Of a DNA stretch of 64,000 bases, positions 33,682 to 42,861 are shown piece by piece. The DNA is taken from assembly GCA_964598005.1 (NCBI GenBank), contig CAZRAL010000007.1:1-64000 (forward strand). Direction: 5' to 3'. The notes under the pieces are model-generated. The model made no database searches. It saw only the letters and a list, made by a program, of their open reading frames with translations, and was not told the origin of the DNA. Position 1 is the first letter of the stretch; the number at the start of each line of letters is the position of its first letter. This stretch comes from CAZRAL01 sp964598005. GTDB taxonomy: Bacteria > Pseudomonadota > Gammaproteobacteria > Burkholderiales > Usitatibacteraceae. The position numbers and the translations under genes were made by a program.

Positions 33682-34545
33682 ATGGCCGATTCTTTTCACG
33701 ATCTGGAAAAGATTATTACCGCTAACGTCACCCGTGCTTTAGCTGAAGATATCGGGCAGGAAGATTTGACTGCCTTGCTCATCCCCGCTGAAGCACGTGG
33801 ATCAGCGGGTGTCATCACCCGCGAAGAGGGCGTAATCTGCGGAACTGCATGGTTCGAACGCTGCTTCACCGAACTCGACCCCGATTGCGATATTTTCTGG
33901 CATGCCAAGGATGGCGACGTAGTCACGGCTGGTGCTCCACTGTGTGAAATCAGCGGCAATGCGCGGGCCATGTTGACAGCGGAACGTTGCGCACTCAATT
34001 TTTTGCAAACACTCTCTGCCGTTGCCACCCAGACGCGCCATTATGTCGAAGCCATCAAAGGCACAGCCGCACGTATTTGCGACACCCGAAAAACATTGCC
34101 CGGGTTGCGTATGGCCCAGAAATACGCCGTCCGCGCGGGCGGCGGCCTCAACCATCGTATGGGGTTGTTTGATGCGATTTTGATCAAGGAAAATCACATT
34201 CTGGCGGCAGGCAGTATTGCCGCCGCACTCCAAGCCGCGCAGTCACTGGTAAAGCATGCCGCTCCTGCCGAGACCATGATCGAAATCGAGGTGGAAAATC
34301 TTGCTCAATTGAAGGAGGCGCTGGATCATGGCGCTACGCTGATATTACTGGACAACTTTGATCTATCGACGCTGCGCGCGGCAGTTGATCTAAATCGGGA
34401 ACGCGCCCAGCTGGAAGCCTCAGGCGGCATTCATCTTGAAAATGTTCGCGCCATTGCTGAAACCGGCGTGCAGCGCATTTCGGTAGGTGCGCTAACGAAA
34501 AATATTCGCGCACAGGATTTATCCATGCGCTTCAAGGTACACTGA
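33682..34545 (+). CDS. nadC: nicotinate-nucleotide pyrophosphorylase (carboxylating) NadC
   Basis: 287 residues from the ATG at 33682 (MADSFHDLEKIITANV). A longer frame to 33625 would cross the clpB promoter and is unlike homologues. Conserved blocks are EDIGQEDLTALL, ICDTRKTLPGLRMAQKYAVR, GGGLNHRMGLFDAILIKENH and ISVGALT, which build the quinolinate/PRPP site. It makes nicotinic acid mononucleotide from quinolinate in NAD synthesis. nadA and nadB are not in this window. It is divergent from clpB. Confidence 0.95.
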   Translation: MADSFHDLEKIITANVTRALAEDIGQEDLTALLIPAEARGSAGVITREEGVICGTAWFERCFTELDPDCDIFWHAKDGDVVTAGAPLCEISGNARAMLTAERCALNFLQTLSAVATQTRHYVEAIKGTAARICDTRKTLPGLRMAQKYAVRAGGGLNHRMGLFDAILIKENHILAAGSIAAALQAAQSLVKHAAPAETMIEIEVENLAQLKEALDHGATLILLDNFDLSTLRAAVDLNRERAQLEASGGIHLENVRAIAETGVQRISVGALTKNIRAQDLSMRFKVH

Positions 34546-34570
34546 CTTTTTATTTCTTTACACGATAAAA

Positions 34571-35320
34571 ATGAAAAACATCGTCTTGATTGGCCTGATC
34601 ACCACAACCATTTTCTTTACCGGGTGCGCTTCGACCGGCCCCACCAGTCGCGCGGACCCATTTGAGCCTTTCAACCGCGCCACCTATCAGTTCAACGAAG
34701 TCGTGGATAACGCCCTTCTCACCCCGATTGCAAAAGGCTATACAGCCATTACCCCCGGGATTGTTCGTACGGGGGTTTCCAATGTATTTACCAACATCGG
34801 CGATGTAGCAACCGCAGTAAACAATCTGCTACAGGGTAAAGTGACCCATGCGCTCAGCGATACGGGGCGCTTCATCGTCAACTCCACGCTCGGTATTCTG
34901 GGTTTGCTGGATGTAGCCACCCCGATGGGCCTGGAAAAACACGACGAAGATTTCGGCCAAACTTTAGGCAAATGGGGTATCAATAGCGGGCCGTATCTGG
35001 TCATTCCATTTATGGGCCCTTCTACTCTGCGTGATGGTGTGGGTCGGGTTGCCGATTCGAAACTGGGCTGGTCTCAATACGTCGATCATGTCCCCACCCG
35101 CAACAGCGTTTACGCACTCGAAGTAATCGACTTGCGCGCCAACCTTTTAGGGGCTTCCAAAACACTCGACGAAGCGGCGCTGGATAAATATCAGTTTCTT
35201 CGCGATGCTTATTTGCAGCGCCGGCTCAACCAAGTCTACGATGGCAAAATCCCGGATGCCAAGCGCGATCAGCTTGAAGCGGACCTGGAGCCAATCGTGG
35301 AATCCGCGCCCCCAAAATAG
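34571..35320 (+). CDS. mlaA: outer membrane lipid asymmetry lipoprotein MlaA (VacJ)
   Basis: 249 residues. The signal peptide ends in the lipobox FFTGC with Cys19. Family blocks are DPFEPFNRATYQFNEVVDNALL, VRTGVSNVFTNIGDVATAVNNLL and FGQTLGKWGINSGPYLVIPF. With a porin it removes misplaced phospholipids from the outer leaflet and passes them to MlaC. No mlaBCDEF genes are near. It starts 25 bases after nadC on the same strand and is followed immediately by a small membrane protein frame. Confidence 0.95.
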   Translation: MKNIVLIGLITTTIFFTGCASTGPTSRADPFEPFNRATYQFNEVVDNALLTPIAKGYTAITPGIVRTGVSNVFTNIGDVATAVNNLLQGKVTHALSDTGRFIVNSTLGILGLLDVATPMGLEKHDEDFGQTLGKWGINSGPYLVIPFMGPSTLRDGVGRVADSKLGWSQYVDHVPTRNSVYALEVIDLRANLLGASKTLDEAALDKYQFLRDAYLQRRLNQVYDGKIPDAKRDQLEADLEPIVESAPPK

Positions 35321-35321
35321 G

Positions 35322-35573
35322 ATGCCACTTGAGTTAAGTTTACTGTTGGTATTCCTGGCCTTCTGCGCCGTTATGGGCGGCGTGTTGGCGCTTTGCTTTC
35401 GTGAGCGCCGTCTATCAGCCCGACGCGCTTTTCATACGGAATCACCTGTAACTCTCCACACGGCTGATCGGCAAGGCAATCGTCTGGCATTTATTCTGCT
35501 TGGCTGTATTATCGCCGGAGCGTTACTGGCATTACTGACTGCTTATTTGGTGTTTTTCCGCACACAATATTAA
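35322..35573 (+). CDS. small two-helix membrane protein, unknown
   Basis: 83 residues from an ATG one base after the mlaA stop. It has two clear membrane segments (LLLVFLAFCAVMGGVLALCF and AFILLGCIIAGALLALLTAY) with a polar middle region rich in Arg and His. No family recognised. The tight spacing suggests translation after mlaA, but there is no strong ribosome-binding site, so the call is tentative. It ends 12 bases before the convergent hflC stop. Confidence 0.5.
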   Translation: MPLELSLLLVFLAFCAVMGGVLALCFRERRLSARRAFHTESPVTLHTADRQGNRLAFILLGCIIAGALLALLTAYLVFFRTQY

Positions 35574-35585
35574 GATGCCGCTAAT

Positions 35586-36470
35586 CTACCTACCCGTTTT
35601 ATTCGGATTCTTTAAATATTTAAAGAAGTCTGAGTTCGGTTCAAGCAACAGCACATCACTTTTACTTTTGAAACTGTCTCGATAAGCCTCCATACTGCGG
35701 TAAAACGAATAGAATTCCGGGTTTTTGCTAAACGCTTGCGCATAAATGCGCGACGCTTGGGCATCGCCTTCACCTTTTAATTTCTGGGCATCCCGATAAG
35801 CTTCCGCCATAATCACGGTACGTTGCCGTTCCGCATCGGCCTTGATTTTTTCTGCCTCGCCAGACCCGGAAGAACGTAATTCATTGGCGACGCGCTTGCG
35901 CTCGGAATCCATGCGGCCGTATACCGCAGCGCTGATTTCGGGTACCAGGTCGACACGTTTTAACCGCACATCAAGCACTTCGATGCCAATGCTGCGCGCG
36001 TCTTTATCGGCCTTTATGCGCAAATTGGCCATGATTTTTTCGCGCTCGCCGGAAATAACCTCCGATAGGGTACGCTGACCAAACTCGGCGCGTAGATCGT
36101 CGTTGACCGATTGCGAGAGCCGAATTTCGGCCCGATTCAAATCCCCACCTGTGGAGACAAAAAACTGTTTTACATCGATGATGCGGTATTTTACAAACGA
36201 ATCGACCAAAACGTTGTTCTTTTCTCGCGTCTGGATACGCTCAGCGTCCTTGGTATCCATGGTCTGAATACGTGTATCGTAAAGCCGGATATTTTCGATC
36301 AGGGGTAATTTGAAATAGAGGCCGGGTACGGACTGAATCGCCACGACTTCACCCAGACGAAACTTGATCGCGGCCTGACGTTGATCGACCGTATAGGCAG
36401 ACGTAGCCAGGATAATAAGAGTAATCACTGCTAGCAGAACTATAAAAGATAGATTTCGTTGCATGGTCAC
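35586..36470 (-). CDS. hflC: FtsH modulator HflC
   Basis: 294 residues. One N-terminal membrane helix (SFIVLLAVITLIILATSAY) is followed by the prohibitin/SPFH domain (VDQRQAAIKFRLGEVV). A helical region follows with RVANELRSSGSGEAEKIKADAERQRTVIMAEAYRDAQ, quoted here only to locate the coiled coil at about residues 195-240. With HflK it forms the periplasmic cage around FtsH in the inner membrane. It lies 11 bases after hflK. The commonly following hisZ and purA genes are absent; mlaA converges instead. Confidence 0.96.
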   Translation of the reverse strand: MTMQRNLSFIVLLAVITLIILATSAYTVDQRQAAIKFRLGEVVAIQSVPGLYFKLPLIENIRLYDTRIQTMDTKDAERIQTREKNNVLVDSFVKYRIIDVKQFFVSTGGDLNRAEIRLSQSVNDDLRAEFGQRTLSEVISGEREKIMANLRIKADKDARSIGIEVLDVRLKRVDLVPEISAAVYGRMDSERKRVANELRSSGSGEAEKIKADAERQRTVIMAEAYRDAQKLKGEGDAQASRIYAQAFSKNPEFYSFYRSMEAYRDSFKSKSDVLLLEPNSDFFKYLKNPNKTGR

Positions 36471-36481
36471 TTAAGTCCTGA

Positions 36482-37645
36482 TTAACGGGAATCACGCGTA
36501 CGCAAATCGCGGACGCGAGAACTCTCGGAGGTTACCGGCGCAGTTGGCTCGGTTACAACAGGCGGCCTGGAAGCCGTAGCGTCACTCGATAAATTGCCCG
36601 ATGACATTTGCATCAACTTATCGAGAGGCAAATAAAGCAGATTCTGGCCACCCTTTTGATCGACCAGAACCTTGCTGGTACTTTGCATGATCTGTTGCAT
36701 CACATCCAGATACATACGTTCGCGTGTGACTTGCGGCGCCTTATCGTATTCAGTCAATATTTGCGAAAAGCGTGCTGCATCTCCCTCCGCATTGGCGGTA
36801 ACACGCTGCCGGTGCCCATTGGCCTCTTCGATCAGGCGGGCGGCCATCCCACGCGCTTTTGGCAGGATATCGTTGGCGTAGGCCTCCCCTTCATTTTTTA
36901 ACCGCTCACGGTCCTGTTTGGCGCGCACGGCATCGTCAAAACTGGCCTGGACCTGTTCCGGCGGCTGTGCATTTTGCATGGTAACCGTGCTGATTAATAC
37001 GCCCACCTTGTACCGATCCAGAATTTGTTGCATCAGCAACTTGGCCCGTGCACCGATATCGGAACGTCCTTCGTACAAGACGAAATCCATTTTGCTCTTG
37101 CCGACGATTTCGCGCATTGCGGTCTCCGCAACCTGTCGTACCGCTTCGTCAGGCTCACGGTTATTGAACAGGAATTCTTCGGGACTCTTGAGCGTGTATT
37201 GCACCGCAAACTGCACATCGACAATATTTTGATCTTCCGTCAGCATCAGCGCTTCTTCACGCACCTTGGTCTTCTGATTGTTACGATGGCCGACCTCGAT
37301 TGCACGCACCTGCGAAACATTGACGACTTCGGCGGTTTCGATGGGATAAGGCCAATGCCAGCGCGGGCCAGGCATGGTGGTCTGGATATATTTTCCCAAT
37401 CGCAACTCAATGCCGCGACGGCCTTCTTCGACAATATAAAAACCGCTGATCAACCATACTGCCAACACCAATCCTATCGCCAATAGCAGGCCGCCACCCA
37501 GCACAGCTCTGCCGCCACCCCCACTGCCGGGCCCTTTGGCCCCAAATAATCCAGACAGTTTTTGATTGAATTTTTTCATCAACTCGTCAAGATCGGGGGG
37601 ACGATCATTATTCCGCTTGCCCCATTGTGGATCATTCATCGACAT
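36482..37645 (-). CDS. hflK: FtsH modulator HflK
   Basis: 387 residues. A Gly-rich cytoplasmic N-terminus (GAKGPGSGGGGRAVLGGG) precedes one membrane helix and then the SPFH domain (YIVEEGRRGIELRLGKY). A coiled-coil region and a low-complexity Ser/Thr/Pro-rich C-terminus follow. It is the partner of HflC in controlling FtsH access to membrane substrates. The gene order hfq-hflX-hflK-hflC is the standard one. Confidence 0.96.
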   Translation of the reverse strand: MSMNDPQWGKRNNDRPPDLDELMKKFNQKLSGLFGAKGPGSGGGGRAVLGGGLLLAIGLVLAVWLISGFYIVEEGRRGIELRLGKYIQTTMPGPRWHWPYPIETAEVVNVSQVRAIEVGHRNNQKTKVREEALMLTEDQNIVDVQFAVQYTLKSPEEFLFNNREPDEAVRQVAETAMREIVGKSKMDFVLYEGRSDIGARAKLLMQQILDRYKVGVLISTVTMQNAQPPEQVQASFDDAVRAKQDRERLKNEGEAYANDILPKARGMAARLIEEANGHRQRVTANAEGDAARFSQILTEYDKAPQVTRERMYLDVMQQIMQSTSKVLVDQKGGQNLLYLPLDKLMQMSSGNLSSDATASRPPVVTEPTAPVTSESSRVRDLRTRDSR

Positions 37646-37750
37646 ATTCTTGCCTTCATCAGATTTTTTGTCATTATGGCCTGTTATCCACCGCGTGCAA
37701 AAACAGGCGCTACGGCATTTTGCTGATCCAATAACATACAGGTTCTGTAT

Positions 37751-38914
37751 TCAATACAAATGCAAGTCTGCGCCGTGTTCATTCAGGGCAGGTGGTTTTA
37801 CATCCGAATATTTTTCTCCAGCGTGCACATATTCCCGGAGCGTATTCCGCAACATTTCCATTCCAGTGCTTTTTGCAGCACTGATATAAAGCTTGTCAAT
37901 TTTACCATATTCGTTGCGCACACCCTCTGCGGGTAGCGTGCCTGCCTCACTCAGCAAATCGATTTTGTTGTAGATCACGATCTGCGGAATATCCCCGGCG
38001 CCAATTTCTTTCAATACATCATTTACATCGCCGATTTGTTGTTCACACAGGGGATTGGAGGCATCGACCACATGCAACAATAAACGGGCTTGCACAGCCT
38101 CTTCGAGCGTAGCCCGAAAAGCCGCCACCAGCCCATGCGGCAGATCACGGATAAATCCTACCGTATCCGACAGCGCAAGGGCGGCCGTTTCATCCAAAAA
38201 CAACCGGCGTGTAGTGGTATCCAGCGTGGCAAACAGTTTATCGGCCACGTAGGTTTGCGAATGTGTCAGCCGGTTGAACAGCGTCGACTTTCCAGCGTTG
38301 GTATAGCCCACGATGGAAACTGAAAAGGTCTGGGTCTGGCGACGGCCCGAACGTTGTGTATGCCGCTGCTGCTGCACTTTTTTCAGGCGTTCTTTCAATC
38401 GTTTGATACGCTCGCCAATCAAGCGCCGGTCGATTTCAAGCTGGGTTTCACCCGGCCCGCCACGGGCGCCAAAACCGCCTCGTTGCCGCTCCAGGTGCGT
38501 CCAGGCACGAACCAGGCGGGTCAGCAGATGTTCGGATTGCGCCAATTCCACCTGTAGCTTGCCTTCCGCGCTACGCGCACGCTGGCCAAAAATCTCCAGA
38601 ATCAGGTCAGTACGGTCAATCACCCGCGCGCCCGTTGCTTGTTCCAGATTACGTATTTGCGCGGGGGACAGCTGATGATTGAATACCACCAGCTTCGCAC
38701 CGTGTGCAGCAACCGATGCCGCAATTTCCTCTACCTTGCCACTACCCGCAAAAGTGGCCGCATCGGGGCGCTGGCGCTTGCCCGTAATCGTTGCCAATAC
38801 CTTGGCGCCAGCACTGCCAATCAACTCGCGTGCCTCAGCCAGATAGTCCTCCTGGAACGGAGTGCCAAAATCGAGCCCAACCAGCACGGCTGGGGTAAAG
38901 TATGTTGCGGTCAT
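37751..38914 (-). CDS. hflX: ribosome-associated GTPase HflX
   Basis: 387 residues from the ATG at 38914 (MTATYFTPAVLVGLDFG). A reading 25 codons longer starts with TTG and adds nothing conserved. The N-terminal HflX domain includes RQRPDAATFAGSGKVEEIA and the conserved GGFGARGGPGETQLEIDRR. The G domain has G1 GYTNAGKS, G3 DTVGFIRDLP and G4 NKID. HflX splits stalled ribosomes, notably after heat stress. It lies between hfq and hflK as usual. Confidence 0.94.
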   Translation of the reverse strand: MTATYFTPAVLVGLDFGTPFQEDYLAEARELIGSAGAKVLATITGKRQRPDAATFAGSGKVEEIAASVAAHGAKLVVFNHQLSPAQIRNLEQATGARVIDRTDLILEIFGQRARSAEGKLQVELAQSEHLLTRLVRAWTHLERQRGGFGARGGPGETQLEIDRRLIGERIKRLKERLKKVQQQRHTQRSGRRQTQTFSVSIVGYTNAGKSTLFNRLTHSQTYVADKLFATLDTTTRRLFLDETAALALSDTVGFIRDLPHGLVAAFRATLEEAVQARLLLHVVDASNPLCEQQIGDVNDVLKEIGAGDIPQIVIYNKIDLLSEAGTLPAEGVRNEYGKIDKLYISAAKSTGMEMLRNTLREYVHAGEKYSDVKPPALNEHGADLHLY

Positions 38915-39139
38915 AAATGTACGGCGGTTAGGAATAGCCGAAACCAAGGAGTGATCAAGGAATAAAGCGTTGACCGAAGTCAACCCCAAAGAATGGGAGA
39001 AATAGTTGCAATCGCTCCATACGTAAAAATATATGGGGATTTCATGCGCACTTTCAATGGCACGTCACGCCTCTGCAACATTTCAGCCTGCGGGCTGCGC
39101 GCCAATAAGCGCCCAGCCTTATCCCGCACGATAAACCGA

Positions 39140-39379
39140 TTACGATTCGGTCGGGTGCTCAAATGGAATCGATACCGCCCGTGCCGGCACTACCGTCGAA
39201 ATAGCGTGTTTATAGACCATTTGCGTAACCGTATTTTTCAGCAGCACGACGTATTGATCGAAGGATTCAATTTGCCCTTGAAGTTTTATTCCATTTACCA
39301 GGTAAATAGAGACCGGGATATGTTCCTTGCGCAAAATGTTCAGGAACGGGTCTTGTAGTAATTGCCCTTTTCCACTCAT
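39140..39379 (-). CDS. hfq: RNA chaperone Hfq
   Basis: 79 residues. The Sm fold is complete: GQLLQDPFLNILRKEHIPV, GIKLQGQIESFDQYVVLL and the Sm2 motif MVYKHAISTVVP. The C-terminal tail is short, as in many betaproteobacteria. It is a hexamer that pairs small RNAs with mRNAs. Located between der and hflX on the same strand. Confidence 0.98.
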   Translation of the reverse strand: MSGKGQLLQDPFLNILRKEHIPVSIYLVNGIKLQGQIESFDQYVVLLKNTVTQMVYKHAISTVVPARAVSIPFEHPTES

Positions 39380-39476
39380 GTTTTTATTCTCCAGCTTCAG
39401 GTTGGTTTCTCAATGTATATGAAAATACCGAATTTCGCTACCACATTTTTGCAAAAAAGCAAAAAATTAGCGCAAT

Positions 39477-40901
39477 TTACGAATCTGTTCGCTCTTTACC
39501 AAATTTACGCTTCAGATGACGACGATTACGGCGCTTTTTGTCTTCCTGTCGCGCGGTCAACACATTCGGGCCACGCCCGCTATAAGGATTGGCGCCACCT
39601 TTCAATTCGATGCGAAGTGGTGTTCCTTTAAGCTTAAATGTGGTCTGAAAGTAACTTTCCAAGTAGCGGATATAACTTTTAGGGAGACTATCGAGTCCCG
39701 AACCGTGAATAATGACCAACGGCGGATTATGCCCCCCTTGATGCGCATAACGTAATTTGGGCCGATGCAGGCCGTTCATGGGGGGTTGATGCGCCGCAGT
39801 CGCAGCCAGTAACGCTCGCGTCAGTTTGGGCGTGGGTAATCGCGACATGGCCGCCGCAAAAGCCTCGTCTATCGAGGTAAAAAGCTTGCCCACCCCACTC
39901 CCGTCGCGCGCAGAAATCGTATGAAAATTGGCAAAACCCAGAAAATGCAGTTTGCGATCAAAGTCACTTTTGATTCGCCCCCGGGTGTAGGCATCAAGAT
40001 TGTCCCATTTGTTTATCGCAACCACCACGGCACGTCCCGCTTCCTGAATGAATCCCGCGATATGCGCATCCTGATCGGATATTTCCTGCTGGGCATCGAG
40101 CAATAAAAGCACGACATTCGCATCCTCGACAGCTTGCAGGGTTTTAATAACGGAAAATTTCTCGACTGCTTCGAATACCTTGCCCCGACGGCGGATACCC
40201 GCTGTATCGATCAGCGTATAGTTTTTGCCGTTATGCATCAGCGGTACGTAAATTGAATCCCGAGTCGTGCCGGGTTGATCGAATGCGATTACCCGCTCTT
40301 CGCCCAGCATACGATTCATCAATGTCGATTTCCCCACGTTCGGCCGGCCGACAATCGCGATTTTCGGATGATCTTTCTCGACCTCGTCTTCCACATCCGG
40401 CCATTTTTCGAGAATATCTTCGATCAGGCTGCGGACACCTTCGCCGTGCGCGGCAGAAATAGCCGCCGGTGCTCCCAGGGCAAGCTCATGGAACTCTGCG
40501 CAGGCGACCGCCTCGTTCATGCCTTCGGTTTTATTGACCGCCACCTGAACCGGTATGCCACGTCCGGCGCTATCGCGCCGCAGACGATCAGCGATGAGTT
40601 TATCCTGCGGCACCAGGCCTTGCCTGCCGTCCACAACAAAGATGATGACATCCGCCTCGGCCATCGCTTGAAGGGTCTGTTTGGCCATTTCATGCAGAAT
40701 ACCGTCGGTCACGACGGGTTCGAAACCGCCTGTATCCACTACCAGAAAAGGTTTGGAAGCTCCCACTCCGTGCCCATAATGGCGATCGCGAGTTAATCCC
40801 GGCAAATCGGCCACAATCGCATCCCGGCTCTTGGTGAGGCGATTGAACAGCATGGACTTACCGACGTTGGGGCGTCCAACCAGGACAATAGTGGGTTTCA
40901 T
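39477..40901 (-). CDS. der: ribosome assembly GTPase Der (EngA)
   Basis: 474 residues from the ATG at 40901 (MKPTIVLVGRPNVGKS), the usual Der start; a TTG five codons upstream is less likely. Two tandem G domains are seen, each with GRPNVGKS, DTGGF or DTAGIRRRG, and NKTE or NKWD. A KH-like C-terminal domain (about 360-450) follows, ending in a very basic tail (KKRRNRRHLKRKFGKE). It is needed for 50S subunit maturation. Confidence 0.97.
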   Translation of the reverse strand: MKPTIVLVGRPNVGKSMLFNRLTKSRDAIVADLPGLTRDRHYGHGVGASKPFLVVDTGGFEPVVTDGILHEMAKQTLQAMAEADVIIFVVDGRQGLVPQDKLIADRLRRDSAGRGIPVQVAVNKTEGMNEAVACAEFHELALGAPAAISAAHGEGVRSLIEDILEKWPDVEDEVEKDHPKIAIVGRPNVGKSTLMNRMLGEERVIAFDQPGTTRDSIYVPLMHNGKNYTLIDTAGIRRRGKVFEAVEKFSVIKTLQAVEDANVVLLLLDAQQEISDQDAHIAGFIQEAGRAVVVAINKWDNLDAYTRGRIKSDFDRKLHFLGFANFHTISARDGSGVGKLFTSIDEAFAAAMSRLPTPKLTRALLAATAAHQPPMNGLHRPKLRYAHQGGHNPPLVIIHGSGLDSLPKSYIRYLESYFQTTFKLKGTPLRIELKGGANPYSGRGPNVLTARQEDKKRRNRRHLKRKFGKERTDS

Positions 40902-40978
40902 GTTGATACGAGGCAACCTTGCAGCAACTTCCCCGTAGGAAGGAGTGCAGCTGTGAGAAAAGCGTTACATAAAGAGCG

Positions 40979-42160
40979 TTATTTTACCGCTATGGCAAAG
41001 ATGCCACCCTTCTCGGTTTGAACAATTGCGCGCTCATCCTGGGCGATCAGCGCGTTGATCCGCGATCCATCGGTCTCGATACGTCCAATCAGTTCGCCGT
41101 TTTCGAGCGATAACACGTGCACCATCCCCCCATTATCGCCAACCAATAATCTGCCGTTCAACAACAAGGGCGTACCCGGCTCTCGGCGTATTAGCTTATC
41201 CTGCTTCCAGACGGAAGCACCGGAGGCTTTGTCCAGCGCATGAACATTGCCCTCTGCGTCGGAGAGGTAAAGATTTTTGGTATCCAGCACCATTCCGGTC
41301 GCAGTGGAAATATCCCGCGCCCAGACCACATTGCCGCTTAGCGTTTCGACACAGCCACTGCGCCCCTGATAGGTACCGGCACAGACCACACTGGCATCGA
41401 GCACAGGAAGCGCTGCAATATCGGCAATACGCTCCAACTCTGTTGCACCACGGGGCAGCGAAAGGGTCGCCTCCCAGATCGGCTTGCCGCTATCGAGTTC
41501 AATAGCCATTAATTTGCCGCCGGGATAACCCGCATAAATCGTACTGCGACTTACCAGCACCCCCGCATTGGTGCGCAAAGTCAGGGCTGGTGTGGCACGC
41601 TGGTACACCCATTGCCGCTTGCCATCGATACGGTTAAGAGCAGAGATACGTCCGTCAGATGTTCGTACGATCACCGCACCATTGGTTACGCTGGGTGGGG
41701 CAAGAATCTCGCCATTCACCTGATTTTTCCACAAGGTTCGGCCCGCCGAATCAAAAGCTACCACTTCCCCTTTGCCTGTACCGACTACAATCATCTCCTT
41801 GCCGATGCCAACTCCGCCGGTAATTTTGTTTGGTATGTCGATACGCGTGACTACCTTCCCGCCTTCTTCAGTCAGCGCGATAATAGCGTCATTGGAGGCC
41901 GCATAAAGCAACCGGTCAGCTAGAACCGGAATAAATACATAACCCGCGGGTTTCCCCACGTTCGCCGACCATATCATCGAAGTTGAGACTGGTGCCGGAA
42001 TTGGCGGCAGCGGTACAGGTTTTTTGTCGGCGCTGCTAAAAAACGTAAGCGGATTAAGACTGCTTAGACTAGGAAGCGAACTGCACCCCCCCATCGCTCC
42101 AGCGAAAATTCCTGCCATGAAAAATTCCCCCCAGCAGCGTATCGTTCTGTATTTCGTCAT
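40979..42160 (-). CDS. bamB: outer membrane assembly lipoprotein BamB
   Basis: 393 residues. The signal region ends at AGAMGGC with Cys26 as the likely lipidated residue. The body is an eight-blade PQQ-type beta-propeller; repeating elements include GKVVTRIDIPNKITGG, DSAGRTLWKNQVNG and DKASGASVWKQDKL. It is part of the BAM complex that inserts beta-barrel proteins. The start overlaps the yfgM stop as ATGA. Confidence 0.95.
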   Translation of the reverse strand: MTKYRTIRCWGEFFMAGIFAGAMGGCSSLPSLSSLNPLTFFSSADKKPVPLPPIPAPVSTSMIWSANVGKPAGYVFIPVLADRLLYAASNDAIIALTEEGGKVVTRIDIPNKITGGVGIGKEMIVVGTGKGEVVAFDSAGRTLWKNQVNGEILAPPSVTNGAVIVRTSDGRISALNRIDGKRQWVYQRATPALTLRTNAGVLVSRSTIYAGYPGGKLMAIELDSGKPIWEATLSLPRGATELERIADIAALPVLDASVVCAGTYQGRSGCVETLSGNVVWARDISTATGMVLDTKNLYLSDAEGNVHALDKASGASVWKQDKLIRREPGTPLLLNGRLLVGDNGGMVHVLSLENGELIGRIETDGSRINALIAQDERAIVQTEKGGIFAIAVK

Positions 42161-42837
42161 TTAGGTGCCCCGCTTGCCGATGGGGTAGGCGTCATCCCCG
42201 TTCCTAGCCCATCGCGTTTCACCTGGGTTAACGCCTTGAGCGGACTGCGGGTCTCGGATTTATCGATTGCGAGCTGATAGGCCGCGCGTGCTTCATCGCG
42301 CCTACCCAATTGGGCATAGATATCGCCCTTTACATCGGCTGCCAATGCGATGAATGCATCCTCCTTGACGCCATCCAGAACGGTGAGCGCTTCATCGAAT
42401 TTCTTTTCCTCCATCAGTACATTGGCGAGGCGGATGCGCGCAATCGGACGATGCGTCTCACGACCTTTGTCGATCACCCATTGCAGGGCAGCGCGTGCAA
42501 TGGAAAAATCATTGGCCTCAAAGGCTGTTTTGGCGGATAGCAATTGCGCATCGGTCGCATAAAAACTGGAAGGGAATTTATCCGTCAATGTGTTGGCTGC
42601 TTCAGCCAGTTTTTTGGCATCCTTGCTGGCGGCCGCATCCTGCGCTATTTTTTGCACATTCTTGAACAGAACCTCAGCCTGCTCAGCCTGACTGTTCTGA
42701 TAATAGTGCCATCCCTGTAAGCCCAGCATGACTGCAATAAATGCCCCGACTGCAGTGTAAACAAGCATCCCCCATTTTGCCCACCAGTCTTTCAGCGCAT
42801 CGATGCGCTCTTGCTCTTCCAGATCATAAACGGCCAT
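42157..42837 (-). CDS. YfgM-type membrane-anchored TPR protein
   Basis: 226 residues. A short cytoplasmic N-terminus (YDLEEQERIDALKDWWAKWG) is followed by one membrane helix at about residues 22-42. A periplasmic TPR-like region then extends to about residue 200, with a Pro/Thr-rich end. The family (E. coli YfgM) binds the Sec translocon and PpiD and affects envelope chaperone networks. It sits between hisS and bamB, the canonical position. Confidence 0.93.
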   Translation of the reverse strand: MAVYDLEEQERIDALKDWWAKWGMLVYTAVGAFIAVMLGLQGWHYYQNSQAEQAEVLFKNVQKIAQDAAASKDAKKLAEAANTLTDKFPSSFYATDAQLLSAKTAFEANDFSIARAALQWVIDKGRETHRPIARIRLANVLMEEKKFDEALTVLDGVKEDAFIALAADVKGDIYAQLGRRDEARAAYQLAIDKSETRSPLKALTQVKRDGLGTGMTPTPSASGAPK

Positions 42838-42861
42838 GAGACTTACCTTTGTTTTTGAAAA

